Positions 23,401 to 36,800 of a DNA stretch of 64,000 nucleotides are shown here, piece by piece. The translations under genes were made by a program, and so were the position numbers. The notes beneath the pieces were generated by a model. The model ran no database searches and was not told the origin of the DNA. It saw only the letters and a program-made list of their open reading frames with translations. Positions within the stretch are counted from its first letter, which is position 1. Every line of letters begins with the position of its first letter. This stretch comes from Euptelea pleiosperma (taxonomy: Eukaryota > Streptophyta > Magnoliopsida > Ranunculales > Eupteleaceae): NCBI GenBank assembly GCA_035048495.1, contig CM068546.1:38458674-38522673 (forward strand). The letters are read 5' to 3'.

Positions 23401-26400
23401 GGTTAGACCATTTTATCCTGCTATGTTCTTTTATCAGATTTGTTACTCTTCTTCATATTTCTAATAAATTTTTGCTTTTATTTTCTGCTTATCAGCTTAG
23501 AACCACCTGCACTGGGCATAATTTTTAAATGTGATAATCCTGAGGTTTCTGCAAAGCCTGTGCAATTCACAAAAGTTGCCCATAGAGTGAGAAAAGGTCA
23601 AGGTCTTGATGAAGCTTTCTTCTGGTACCCAATTGCTCCCCCTGGCTATGCTTCTCTGGGATGCATTGTATCCAGAACAGATGAGGCACCACGCGTAGAT
23701 TCCTTTTGCTGCCCACGGATGGATCTTGTTAACCCGGCTAATATTGTTGAGGTGCCCATTTCGAGGTCATCCACTTCAAAGGGTTCTCAATGTTGCAGCG
23801 TTTGGAAAGTTGAAAATCAGGTTACTCAAATATTATCGGAACATTTAAGTTTGAATTAGTAGTTCCAAAGTTGCAGTTCTAATGTCAAAACTTTCTGAAA
23901 ATATTTTATTCTTTGTACAACAAATGTTTTGTTACATGTTTCAGTTAATTTTCCCTAATATTGTTATTATGTCCCTTACCTGGAGGAATGTATCCTTAGT
24001 AACTGGATAGTTAATATTATAATGTTTTGTGGTTGTCTTTTTCTTTTTTCTTTCTTTCTGTAGGCCTGCACTTTCCTTGCACGATCTGATCTGAAAAAAC
24101 CATCAAGCCGTTTGGCATATAGTATAGGTGACTCTGTGAAGCCGAAGACACGGGAGAACGTAAGTGCTGAGCTGAAGCTAAGATGCTGCTCCCTGACCGT
24201 CCTTGACAGCTTATGTGGAATGGTATGCATCCTAGAGAAGAAAACTCACTTTTCCTGGATACAGAGGATAGTGCTATGTTCTTGTAATTATTTTTATTAA
24301 AAAAAATTTGGATTTTTTCAGATGACACCACTATTTGATGCGACAATCACAAACATCAATCTTGCAACCCATGGTCGACCAGAGGCAATGAATGCAGTAC
24401 TGATATCTTCTATTGCTGCATCTACATTCAACACACAACTAGAAGCCTGGGAGCCTCTTGTGGAGCCATTTGATGGAATATTCAAGTAATATATTTGTGG
24501 ACTAGTCGTAACATTTTGTTTTTCTTATTGTGTCAACAAGGCATTGAATCATTAATGACCTTCATTGAATTTTCTTTTTGATTTATTTTCTGAAGGTTTG
24601 AAACATATGATACCAATGTGCATCCACCATCAATTGGAAAGCGAGTGCGTGTTGCTGCAACGAGTGTTGTAAATCTCAACCTCAGTGCTGCGAATCTCGA
24701 AACTTTAGCAGAAACTATTGTTTCATGGAGAAGACAGGCAGAACTCGAGCAGAAATCAACAAAAGTTAATGAGGTAAAATGTGCTTTGAACATCTCCAAT
24801 GCATCATGAATTCTCGACTTAGAGAAGTATATGTCAGCAGTTCTTGTCGAGGCACCTGACTAATCCACTATCTTCACAGGAAGCTGGTAGTCATCTTAAA
24901 CGTGGAGATGATTCAACGTTTTGTGCATTGGATGAAGATGATTTTCAGAGAGTGAATATAGAGAATAAACTTGGATGTGACATCTATTTGAAGAAAATTG
25001 AGCAAAATTCAGAAACAGTTGAGCTGCTACGGCATGGAGGCTGTGCCTCTGCATGGATGCCACCTCCAAGGTTTTCAGATAGGTTAAATGTTGCGGTTGA
25101 ATCTAGGGAAACACGCTGTTATGTTGCTGTACAGATCATTGAGTCCAGGGTTGTATACATAACTAAAGTTTATTTATTATCTCCTCATGAACCAATATTT
25201 AAAAAAGAAATAAAAAAACATGACAATAGTCTATACATTCCTGCAGGGTCTACCTATTGTTGATGATGGCAATGGTCATAACTTCTTCTGTGCTTTACGT
25301 CTCGTAATTGATAGTCAGGCAACAGATCAGCAGAAGCTGTTTCCTCAGAGTGCAAGGACTAAATGTGTCAAGCCTTCAATTTCCAAGACTAATGACCTGG
25401 AAGAGGGTACTGCCGAGTGGAATGAACTTTTCATATTCGAAGTTCCTCGGAAGGTATTCTTTGGATTTATAACTGCGGTTTCATGCATTGGCTTTCATTT
25501 GTTTTTCCATCCTAAGATTTAACGTTAGAGATTGGACATTGTAGCTCGTAAGCAGCCATATTAAATGGTCTCACAAACTCCAACAGCATCTGACGTAAGC
25601 AATACATTGTATTGGTTACAACAGCAATATTCCAAAACTGCGGATTATTGGTTTCAGGAGAATAATAAAGTGATTAGCTAGTTCTGATGTTTTCCCTCAG
25701 GATTGTAATCAGGCATTCCATTCTTTTTTCAACAGGTGCATCTCACCTTTCTTTGTCCCTATGTAACAAGGAAGACGGACACGTGTGTCGGTGTCCGACA
25801 TGGATATGAAGTATCTGACACGTAGACCCCCAAACCCAATAGGTCAACATGTCTGTACAGTTCATTCTTTACGCTGAAAAATATATCTTTTAAATGCTTC
25901 GTTAAGTATACAATATAGAAAGAAAGTATTTAGATTAAGATGATACACCTTAAAATCATATAAACCATGTATAAATAATAGCTGAAAACAAATTTTTTGA
26001 AGAAATTGAGATTTGTTTGAAAAGGTGTGTCGGCATGTGTCCAACACGTGAATACGACCAGGTATCCAACACGGCAAATCTGAGATAATGGAGTGTCGTT
26101 GTTACATAGCAGTTTGTCCACTACTTTACTATATCTCATCTGTGGGTTTAATTTCAAATGGATGATGGTGAAATGATACGTCTGCTGTTTGCAGACAGAA
26201 TTCTGCTTTCTTTGCTGTTGCATGCTTAATTGTTTATAGATTTTTACTTGAAGCTTCACTTTTTCCTTACATGCTAAACAGTTTTCATGATGTTCCTTGC
26301 CTAAGATACTTTGTGAATCAGCAACCTCAATTCTTATATCTCTTAGGATTGGTATATTTATGGATGTAAAGGGGAAGTTTAATAGGTGACATTTAAAATA

Positions 26401-29400
26401 AATGTCTATGGGGCGTTAAACTTTTCTCGTCTCATAATCGTTAACTGCCCCATAAAGGTGTTGGTACAGGAAAAAAAACATTTATCTTAAACAGTTTTGT
26501 CAGTTCTTTTCTGTTCAGAAGCATAAAACAAAGCTTTTTATACAAACAAATAGACCTTTTTTTACCTTCCAGCTTCTCATTCCTTCACTCTTTGACATCA
26601 GTCTCTCTCTCTCTCTCTCTTCCTTCACCACCAGCGCACCACAGCTACCAATGGATAAATCAACGAAGCTGATAAATTTTTACTACTTCCCTTCAAAGAT
26701 CCTCTCTACTGCTCTATTACACCTAAATCTCTCCTCCATTTCTGCAAGTTCTGAAGCGTCTTAGCCCACACACTGTCTGCGCTTAGCCTTCACTACAAGC
26801 ATTATAGGCAGAAACATTTCTCAGGCCCAGAAATGTTTCAAGAGAAATGTTACCAAACAGCCCATAATCTTCTATTTAGAAAATCATTTTCATTATGCCT
26901 ATAGTTGTACATCCATTACATATTCTTTCCCTCCACTTAGATCCGTAATTTGCTGGGTGAAGCCTGCAATTCCTGGTGCAATTAGCTAATGTACAAGGTC
27001 CTCTTTTCCTTAATCTTTTATTCTAAGATTTCTGCCATTTCTGGGATCAGCTGATAAGCTTCCAAACAACTAGAAGTAAAAAATTTTTATCTATCAGAAA
27101 ACTATATTGTTTCATAGTTCATCGCGAAAAAAACTATCTTGTAACATGTATCTATGATACCCTTATATTTGCAGAAAGTGTGACATATCCGAATACTGTC
27201 TTGCTAGAGTATTTTTATCAACTCAAGACAATATGGATGCTCTATGTTACCTGAATACTTCAGAAAGGGTGCCATATCCATTAGATACTTGAATTTATGT
27301 GTAAATGCTGTATCCACCGTATCAATCCCATGTTCTTGTTATCATATACGTAGAAATACCTATTTTATATGTATCGGGGGGTAGTTCTGTAAATACCCCC
27401 TTGAGGGGTATATTTGTCTTTTGTATTTGGGACTTACATAAATAAGATTTATGGAGTCATTGTGACCTAAGCACAATTGACATCCTTTCTTCTCTCTTTT
27501 CTTTCTCTCTTCCACAAACCTAACCCTAACCCTAATTCTTCAATTCTACTCTTCAATTCAACTGTTCTCGCCTTATCTGGGTAACATAACTGTTACCAGT
27601 ACCAAATACTGCATGATACAATTTTCTCATTTCATGCTGTCTACTGGTTACTTTCTTAACTCTTAACTATATTTCATAATTGTTTTGCAGTAAAAGTATT
27701 AATATAGAATAATGGGTAAAATCTTACTAAAGACTTTGCAAGTATTATTTGTCTAAAATTAATGCAAGTTGAAAATTTCATTAAATTCCATATTTGTAAA
27801 GGAAAAAAGTACTTAGTTTTGTTGATGCCCCAAAAAGTATATGCATGGTTTAAAATCCCCATTTCGTTTTGATTTGTCTCAACCGAGACATCTCAGAATT
27901 TTGCATGCTGGAACAAAACATCAGGAAAATACCAAAATATTTGAATGTTCGATTGTCTCGGTTCATCTTGGTGAGACAAACCAAGACAATACGTAACATT
28001 CGGAAAACTGCGATGCTAATTTTTTTTATTATTTTCTTTTATTTTCGTAACTTCTAATCTGGTTGGCAAAAAATGGTATTAAAGTTTGGGTTGTTACTTC
28101 ATCCGATTGGGTTAATTTTTGGGCTAGCAAATCTTTTAGATGGGGCCTGCCAAATTAATGTATTGGATAGAGAGGAATATGTAACTCTTGTATGATAGAG
28201 GACCATACCATCGAAAGAATATAGTACATGGACCACCTCATATGTGCCCTTAATATACATAGGAGAAACATTAGGTAGCTCTAGTACTACCATACTACCT
28301 AGTCTATATTATATATGGTGCATCTTATCAACCTGGACTGTACAATCCATGGACCCCAATGGGAGACCTCTTAAAGTGAAATCAGCTTGCTCCTTTTTAA
28401 ATATTGTTGCCCTTGTGTTTCTTGCTGAAAAGGAACCCATTGGCTGGATGGTTAAGATCGTCTAGTGGGACTAACTTTTGGCCTAACAAATCTCCTAGAT
28501 GGGGTCTAGAAGTTGGCCATTTTGGATTGATAAGACTACTCCCCCCATGTTTGGTAGAGAAGCCTATACTACTGAAGACATGTTAATCCCCATACTACCA
28601 CACTTATGCTGGTACCTAGTCTATATTACACAATGGTGCTTATACTTATCGGCTTGATGTTTTCAACAGTGGAACCCTAGTAAGTGATCACTGATGAAAA
28701 TCAGCTTGATTGGAGACTTGAACCACATAATAAATTATGATTTCACAAATAAGGGCCCACAGACCCCTGAATGTTTGAACAATCTCTTAGTAAACTTAAG
28801 CCCCCAAATCAGCTTGGTAGGTGATTCTTAGCCATTTAATTCTAGATCTGAATTATGGTTTATCTGGGCTAGATCTGATTTAGATCTATGGTTCAAATCA
28901 TAGATCGATTTATGTTTAAAATCCTAAGCCCCCAAAATCAGCTTGATAGGTGATTCTTAGCCATTTAATTCTAGATCTGATTTAGATCTACGGTTCAAAT
29001 GATAGATCAATTTATGTTTAAAATCCTATATCTACTATAAAAAAATTGTTAATTGAAATTTAATTATTTAATTTAATATTCAAAATTTAAATAAAAATAA
29101 AGGTAAATTACCTTTCAAGATTCAACTTTAATCTAGTACAAACAAGTATTTTAGTGGATGATCTATAGTACCTGTACCCAAATAACAAAGAACGACACTT
29201 GTTTTGCCACGTAATCTGTGGTTTCTGACTGGAATGTGTGAATCTGCAAATATTTAATGAATGCCAAATAGTGATCATGTAGTCTAACCAACATTCTGGA
29301 ATTTGATCCTAAGGTATTATTTATTTGTGCTTTTGGAGCAGGGGCTGGCTAAGTTGGAAGTGGAAGTGACAAACCTTGCAGCAAAAGCTGGGAAAGGTAT

Positions 29401-30797
29401 TTGTTCTTGGAACATCAATCTTAAAGTCCTATGTTCTGAAGTAGAATTGGTTTCATCACAACACAAATTGCCTGACTATGCAACTCGTCTCTATGTGCAA
29501 ATTTCTACCATTTGTGCCACTAGTTCACCATCATCATCTTCTTTTGTTTAATCAAAACTATATTCATACAATTTTTATTTCTAATACTAGCGGAGAGGCA
29601 AGCACAATGTGTGTATGTTACGATACTCGTTGATTCAGAGAACCTACTATTCGATGGGTCACTATGATTGTAAGACGTGTGAAAATATTAGGATGGTAGC
29701 CATCTCTATAGACTCCCTTATGGTTACCCTCTTGTAGTGAAAATATTAAAAGGGTCAATAGAGCTCCATTACTTAATGTGCTCACATCAAAGTAGTAGTT
29801 TAATTAAAGGGCATTATATGATGGATCTCACGTCTATTGTCCTTTGAATCACTGATATACACATGGCCCACCAACTCATCGAATTAATGATCATATAGTT
29901 GCACCACCTTTCATCATAAGATAGCTCAAAAATAGACCATTGTGGGGGATTTGGTGTGTGTGTAGGAGAGAGGGATTAAGTCTACACTTTTGGGACAAAT
30001 TTAATTAGTGAGACCCTGCCTCTTTGAAGGTCGCAAGTACCAGGTTTCGTTCGGATGAAACCGATCGAAACTTGATGAAACCATAGTGACCATTTGCTAT
30101 GGTGAAACCTGGTTTCGGATGAAACCAACTGAAACATAAATTACCTTGTTCTATGGCGAAACTAAAACAAAATGAGCGAAATGTTTCTGTTTTGGCTGAA
30201 GCTTTGAACCATGGGACCACATGATCCTAATATATGGAAGTTTGCAGTGTGGTGTATTCTACACCGTAAAACAATCCCGTTGCCCTTCGGTTCATACCGT
30301 TCTGTTAGTGAGCCACTTATTTCTTGGGCGATCCTAGCCCAAAATGCAACTGATTAGATGATCTCAGCCCTCCAATGTATGGACTCTTTCCCTGATTGCC
30401 CATTAGATATGACTTGTAAGCTAGGACTAATCTGGGTATGACTCACTAAATTGGTAATCCATACTGGTGAGTTGGTAGCCCCTATATACAATTACATTAC
30501 CAACCCTCTGGAAGTTATCTAGAGTGTTTTTTCGATAAAAGCAATATATCTTTCCTACCCTCTTAGAAATCATTTTTCGCAATTAACACCGTTAATATGG
30601 TCTTCGAACTTACCTTAAAAGGACAAAGACCTTCCTCAAAAAACTACTCTAATAACATGTAGATGTGTAGCCAAAGAGCGAAAGATAGTAATCTCTCTCG
30701 TGACTTCAATTCTTTGCAATGCTGACTTCAAAGTTCATGTTTCCTCTTTCTCTCTCTTTCTGTTATGACTTCAATTCTTTGCAACACCAACTTCAAA

Positions 30798-30851
<54 letters not shown>

Positions 30852-33800
30852 GATTTCAATTCTTTGCAACACAGACATCATCTCTCTCTCATGATTTCAA
30901 TTCTTTGCAACACAGACATCATCTTATAAGTCAAAGTGATAGAAAGGAAACTAAAAAGGGAGCTCTGTCTTGAGTTCAAATCGAGAGATAAATATACTAA
31001 TTTTTTAAAAAATGCTAAAGAAATTATAATTAAATTTTTTCCTATGCCCTCAATTTCATGGCCAGAAACGTTCTTGTGACCGAACATGTTACTGATGCCT
31101 AGCCCAAGAAATCTCTTCCGTTTGGAATAGCCAATTCTGCGCAAACTCTTGAGAAGGAGTATGTTAATTAAATTAGCCACTCCATTCACAGAAATCTCTT
31201 TTTCTTGCTAGCAGATTCTAAAGAAAAGTGATTGTGAGAGAACTAAAACAATAATAAAAGTCATTAACGAGATCTTTTACAATTTTAAAGATGGAATATC
31301 AGAAAATCATTATAGGTGGCTCTAATTGTTATGATGTGTTTTTTTTAAAGATTGGGCATACTTGGAAAAGAAAGTCCCATCTTCAATAACCTCCTAGATT
31401 CCTGCTTCACTTTGTGTATCATTATGGATTTGAACATTTTATTTTTATTTTTGAACATAAAATTGTTATATATCTGGGCTCAGTGATACATGAGGACATT
31501 TTAGGAACAAAGTTCAAGAAATCCCTTTATTTGGCATTGTATGATGTGAGGTGAAGCTTAGAAGATATTCTTGGATCAGTCATGTGAACTTAGTGGGCAT
31601 CCTAAGAGTAAGACAGGCACATTTTTTTGGACAATGATTTGTCAAAGTATTGTGAACTTTTGTACTTGCTTCAGATACTAAAATTTTCCATTTGTGTTCT
31701 ACTTTCTATGTTAGGTTCTTTGAATTCTGATTACCAATTATCACCAACAGGATCACTCGACTCACCAAAGGACTTTGTTTGCAGGTCACCTATGACCAGC
31801 CACTTGTGATTTAGTCATTAGTGAAGTCTAAGAAGAAGAACAAACTGAAAAATGTGGACTGAAGTTTAAGAAGAACAAGAAGACGAAAGCGTGAACTGAA
31901 TTTTCAGAAAACAGAAAGGAAGAAGAATAAAAAGAAATAAAACGTGGACTGAAATTCAAACCAAAAAAAAGAGTTGCAGAAAAACATGAAGAGCATAAAC
32001 AAAAAATAGAATAAAAAAGAAGAAGAAAAACAGAGGTACAGATAAGTGAAGAATGTAAAAGTGAAAACAGAAAACAGGGTCCCCACTCCCTTTTGAAGAC
32101 GAGTTAAAAAAACTAGGGTTGTTTTTTTTATTATATAGCTTGTAAAACACGTGTGGGCCAAAAATTACACATATTATTATGTTAATATTTTTTTTATTTT
32201 CTATTTAAGTTGTAAAACTTGTGTGCGCCAACAAAAAACAGTGGAGGCGTTGTTGAGGCGTACACCTCTCTTAGAGGCGTAAGCCTCAATCCATGAGGCC
32301 TTGCTGAGGCGTACGGCTTTTCCACCTCTTTGAAGCGCCTCAGGGCATTTTTTAAGGGCTTCTCCCTGAGGCGTACGCCTCATACGCCTTTAAAAACACT
32401 GCTTAGTGTGACATTAAATTCTAGAGGATCAGATTTAAATGCCAGCAACTGTATAGTTGTTACATGAATTTTCATAGATTTACCTATGCAGGCATGTGTC
32501 AGTGTTTGACATGGATGCATGGTTTCAGACTGTGATCTTTGGATGAACCACTATGCTGACACATTCTGACAGTTAACGATTATATAAGAGATATCATTCT
32601 TCTATAAAATGAGTTCATAAAATCATAACATAGGAAAAAGGAAAAATGGCTCTGGAGCAGTAGAAATGCAGAGAAAACATACATATACTATGTGGCGTAT
32701 ATTACTAACAGACAAGAAAAAATATCATTTGTCCCAGTAACTCCATCAATATGTGTAAAATGCATTTCTTACATTAAATACAAAGCAGAAACTTCTAAGA
32801 AGATGGGAGTTCACTAGTGCACTAAGTTAACTATTCATTGGATATATTAATGAATCTCATACCTCAAGCATGCTACTCTGGCATTATTTGAGTGATCAAC
32901 AATTACATAGGACTATAGGAGTTCATGCTTGGTTAACTTTTAATACAATGCCATATTTTCCAGTTAACATTAACAATCATTTGAAGTATTTAGTATGATG
33001 AGCATAGCAAGTACATTGGGATTTCATGCTTGGTTTTTGTGCACCATTTTATATAATTATTATTTGGAGAGACAAATAAGATTAGATTGTATTTTTCTGA
33101 TATGTTCTGCTTGACTATAAAAAGTGTGGTGTTTGGACTAAATAGGTGATGTCGTCGGCGCATTTTCTATTTCTACTGGACATGGTGCAAATACACTGAA
33201 AAAGGTTTCTTCAATCAGGTTGCTGCATACACCATCTGGTGTACAAAATATTTTATCATATCCACTAAGGAAAAGGGTGAGTTCATTTCTTCCCCGTGTT
33301 ATATGCATGCATGTGTGCAAGAGTTTATATGAAGATGTACATGTAGGTGTCATTTTAGTGCACATTTGAGTACTTGTGCATCTCTTGTCAATGAATTCTG
33401 TACTTTCTTGCTTATCCATGTCTGTCTTTCAGGGGCAGTTGAACACTGATGAAGGGATGCGTGATTATGGATGTCTGTTAATCTCTACATCTTATTTTGA
33501 AAGGAAAACAATTGCAAACTTTCAAAGGGAAATGGAAAGTGTGACTGAAATCGATAGGGATGCAGGTTTCTGGGTTGGGTTTGGCCCAGAGGGGCCATGG
33601 GAGAGCTTTCGGTCATTGCTACCACTGTCAGTTGTTCCCAAAACATTGAAAGAAAACTTCATTGCATTGGAAGTTGTCATGAGGAATGGCAAGAAACATG
33701 CAATCTTCAGGGGTCTTGCAACAGTTGTGAATGATTCAAATGTTAAATTGGATCTGTCTGTATCTCCTGTGTCTATGCTTCGTAGTAATACTCTTTCAAC

Positions 33801-36800
33801 TTCAGAAACAAGCTGTAATAATGTTGTGGTAGAAGAGGTCTTTGAGAACCAACGATATCAACCAATTTCTGGTTGGGGAACCAAGTGGCCTGGTTTTCGT
33901 GGTAATGATCCAGGGCGCTGGAGTACAAGGGACTTCTCATATTCATCCAAGGTGAATAACCACAGATATACAATTTCCATCATCATTAGTTTAATATTAT
34001 TCTTGAATATCTAATGATGGCATATGAACTTACCTTCCGCTTGCTTTATTTTAAGGATTTTTTGGAGCCTCCCCTCCCTCCTAGATGGCGATGGACATCT
34101 ACCTGGACTGTCGATAAGTCCCAGTTTGTGGACATTGATGGTTGGGCGTATGGACCTGATTATCAGAGCTTAAAATGGCCTCCGACTTCTTCAAAATCAT
34201 GCACAAAAACATCTCTTGATTATGTCCGCCGAAGACGTTGGATTCGTACAAGGCAGCAGTTAACTGCAGAAAACAGTAATAGCATGAAAAATGTTGTAAC
34301 TGTCATAAGTCCAGGATCTTCAGCTGTTTTACCTTGGAGAAGTATGGCAAGGGATTCTGATCTGTGTTTACAAGTTCGTCCTTATGTTGAATCTCCTGAG
34401 CCCCCATACTCTTGGGGTCATACAGTTGCTGTTGGTTCTGGCTATGCCTGTGGGAATGATCAATCCTTTATCGATCAGGGTTCACTTTCTCGACAAAATA
34501 TCATGCATTCTGGAAATGCATTTCCTACTTGTACTTTTAAGTTGAATCAGCTTGAGAAGAAGGATATTCTTTTGCATTGTAATCCCAGCATTGCCAGTAA
34601 ACGATATTTCTGGCTCAGCGTTGGCACAGATGCCTCAGTTCTTCAGACTGAACTAAATTCACCTGTTTATGATTGGAAAATATCTATCAATTCTCCTTTC
34701 AAGTTGGAGAATAGACTTCCTTGTCCAGCAGAATTTACAATCTGGGAGAGAACAAAAGATGGAAATAGTGTTGAGAGACAACATGGTATTATCTCATCTC
34801 GCGGGAGTGTACATATTTATTCAGCAGATGTGCGAAAACCTATTTATCTTACATTGTTTGTTCAAGGTGGCTGGGTTTTGGAAAAGGTAACAGAGAATTT
34901 AGTCTTTAATGTGCAAGTAACTACTCTTTAAAGCTCATCATGGTAACTGTTCTTATTAATATTTCCTGCATTCTTGTTTTTCAGCAGGACCCTATTCTGA
35001 TTTTGGATCTTTCTTCTCTTAGCCATGTCTCATTCTTTTGGATGGTTCACCAACAAAGTAATAGGTTTGTGGACAAATTTCCTCTTCATGTAGCATAGTG
35101 TGCTATCTTTCTACAATATGCAAGTACCTAATTTCTTACTAAACAAATAAATTGTGAACTAATTAGGACTTATGAAAATTTTCTTCTTATAAGTTGAATT
35201 TGATTCTTCTAATTACTCCAGGACTCCAACTCGTACATGTTTCTTACATGGTTGTTCCAGGGAAAAAATGTAAAATCCCATTGAACCTTAGTTTGTAGAT
35301 CTTTTTTAAAATAAGGACCAAGAACATGTGATGACAAAAAAATATACAATTTTATCCAACAAAATATGTCCTTTACACAGGAATTTATAAAACCACTTAT
35401 TCCTTCACATTACTATAACAGTAATATCTTTTTGAACTAGAGAAGAAAAACTGTTTTTGTTACAGAAAGGTTTATACCTAATTAGAACTGTTACAGAAAG
35501 GTTTATACGTAGGTAGAAAGACATCTTTGATCCTACTAAAAGTTCTGTATTCTAATCCTTTTCTATATTAATAAACTATCTAAACCTAAATACAGAATTC
35601 TGTTTTTTCCATTTCCCTATTGGTTTAATCTAATCTATGAGCCTTACTGTTTGTTTAGTAGCGTGTCTTGTTCATTAACATGAGATTCATTTAATTGTTA
35701 GTTTGCAATGATTGTAAACGTAAATATGTGATTATTTTGCTTTAAATACTTGCACTGAATCATAGAACACATGCATGAAATGGTCCTAAACCTTGAAAAT
35801 CCAATTCCCTCGGAATTAGACGAATATTCATGTGAATGTTCTACCAGTTTGCTGATTGCGATTCCTGAAGAAAATGCGTGAAAAAGGGTCCAGAAAATCA
35901 AATTGGCCCAAAATATGCTTTAAGGGTTCATAGGGTTTTACAACTCGTCTCCATGTTGGCCCCACAGTGCCGTGTAAAAATCCTTGTCAATATAATATGT
36001 GTAAGAATAAACTGACCATATATATTAACACATGGGTGCGAAAAGGATGTATGGAAAATATGCATTATTGCTAAGAAACTGTAAATTGTACCAAGAAACC
36101 AATTGCGATCTTTTATACTCTATTAGAATTGAACAATAATTGTCTTCATATATAAATGAAAAACCTTTTTTGCCTATATGAATTTCAATGGTGCAGATTT
36201 ATTTGGATCAATGTCATAATCTCTATAATCATTATATATGCAGGAGATTGCGTGTGAGCATTGAACGTGACATGGGAGGAACCATTGCTGCACCCAAAAC
36301 GATCAGGTTTTTTGTTCCATATTGGATTAGTAATGATTCATCTCTTCCTTTGGCATATCGAGTGGTAGAGGTTGAACCTTTGGACAATGCAGAGACCGAT
36401 TCCCTTTTACTGTCTAGAGCAGTTAAATCTGCAAAGCTTGCCTTGAAAAATCCTGCAAACTCGAATGATGGGAGAAATCCTGGTGTAAGGAAAAATATTC
36501 AAGTACTAGAAAAAATTGAGGACTTAACTCCAACTCCTGTCATGCTCTCTCCACAAGACTATGTAGGCCGTGGCAGTGTTTCCCCGTTCCCATCTCGAAA
36601 TGATGCATATCTCTCCCCGAGGGTTGGTATTTCTGTCGCTATTCATCATTCTGAATATTTCAGTCCGGGGATTTCTCTTCTTGAGCTGGAAAACAAGGTG
36701 AGATACCATATAGATAGACTGTCGTTTCCCCTTTATTATTACTGCTTCAGGTGGTTTTATTATTGTCCAAAATTCATTTAAATATATGAAGCTCTTGGTA

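Larger units (their letters stand above)
29397..33145 (+). other. VPS13 intron 14 (3.7 kb)
   Basis: It contains a GAAACC-rich patch at about 30030-30215 with inverted ends that may be an old MITE, the (CT)n complex at 30704-30925, a purine-rich stretch at 31820-32090, and a GAGGCG-rich short element at 32239-32401. No coding was recognised. Confidence 0.55.

Noticed and set aside
30030..30215. GAAACC/GGTTTC-rich patch as another MITE of the TTTCG family
   Set aside because: Ends only loosely resemble the family and no 8-bp duplication was found; noted within intron 14 instead.
31904..32161. Minus-strand Phe/Leu-rich frame that looks like membrane helices
   Set aside because: It is the complement of an A/G-rich low-complexity stretch in intron 14.
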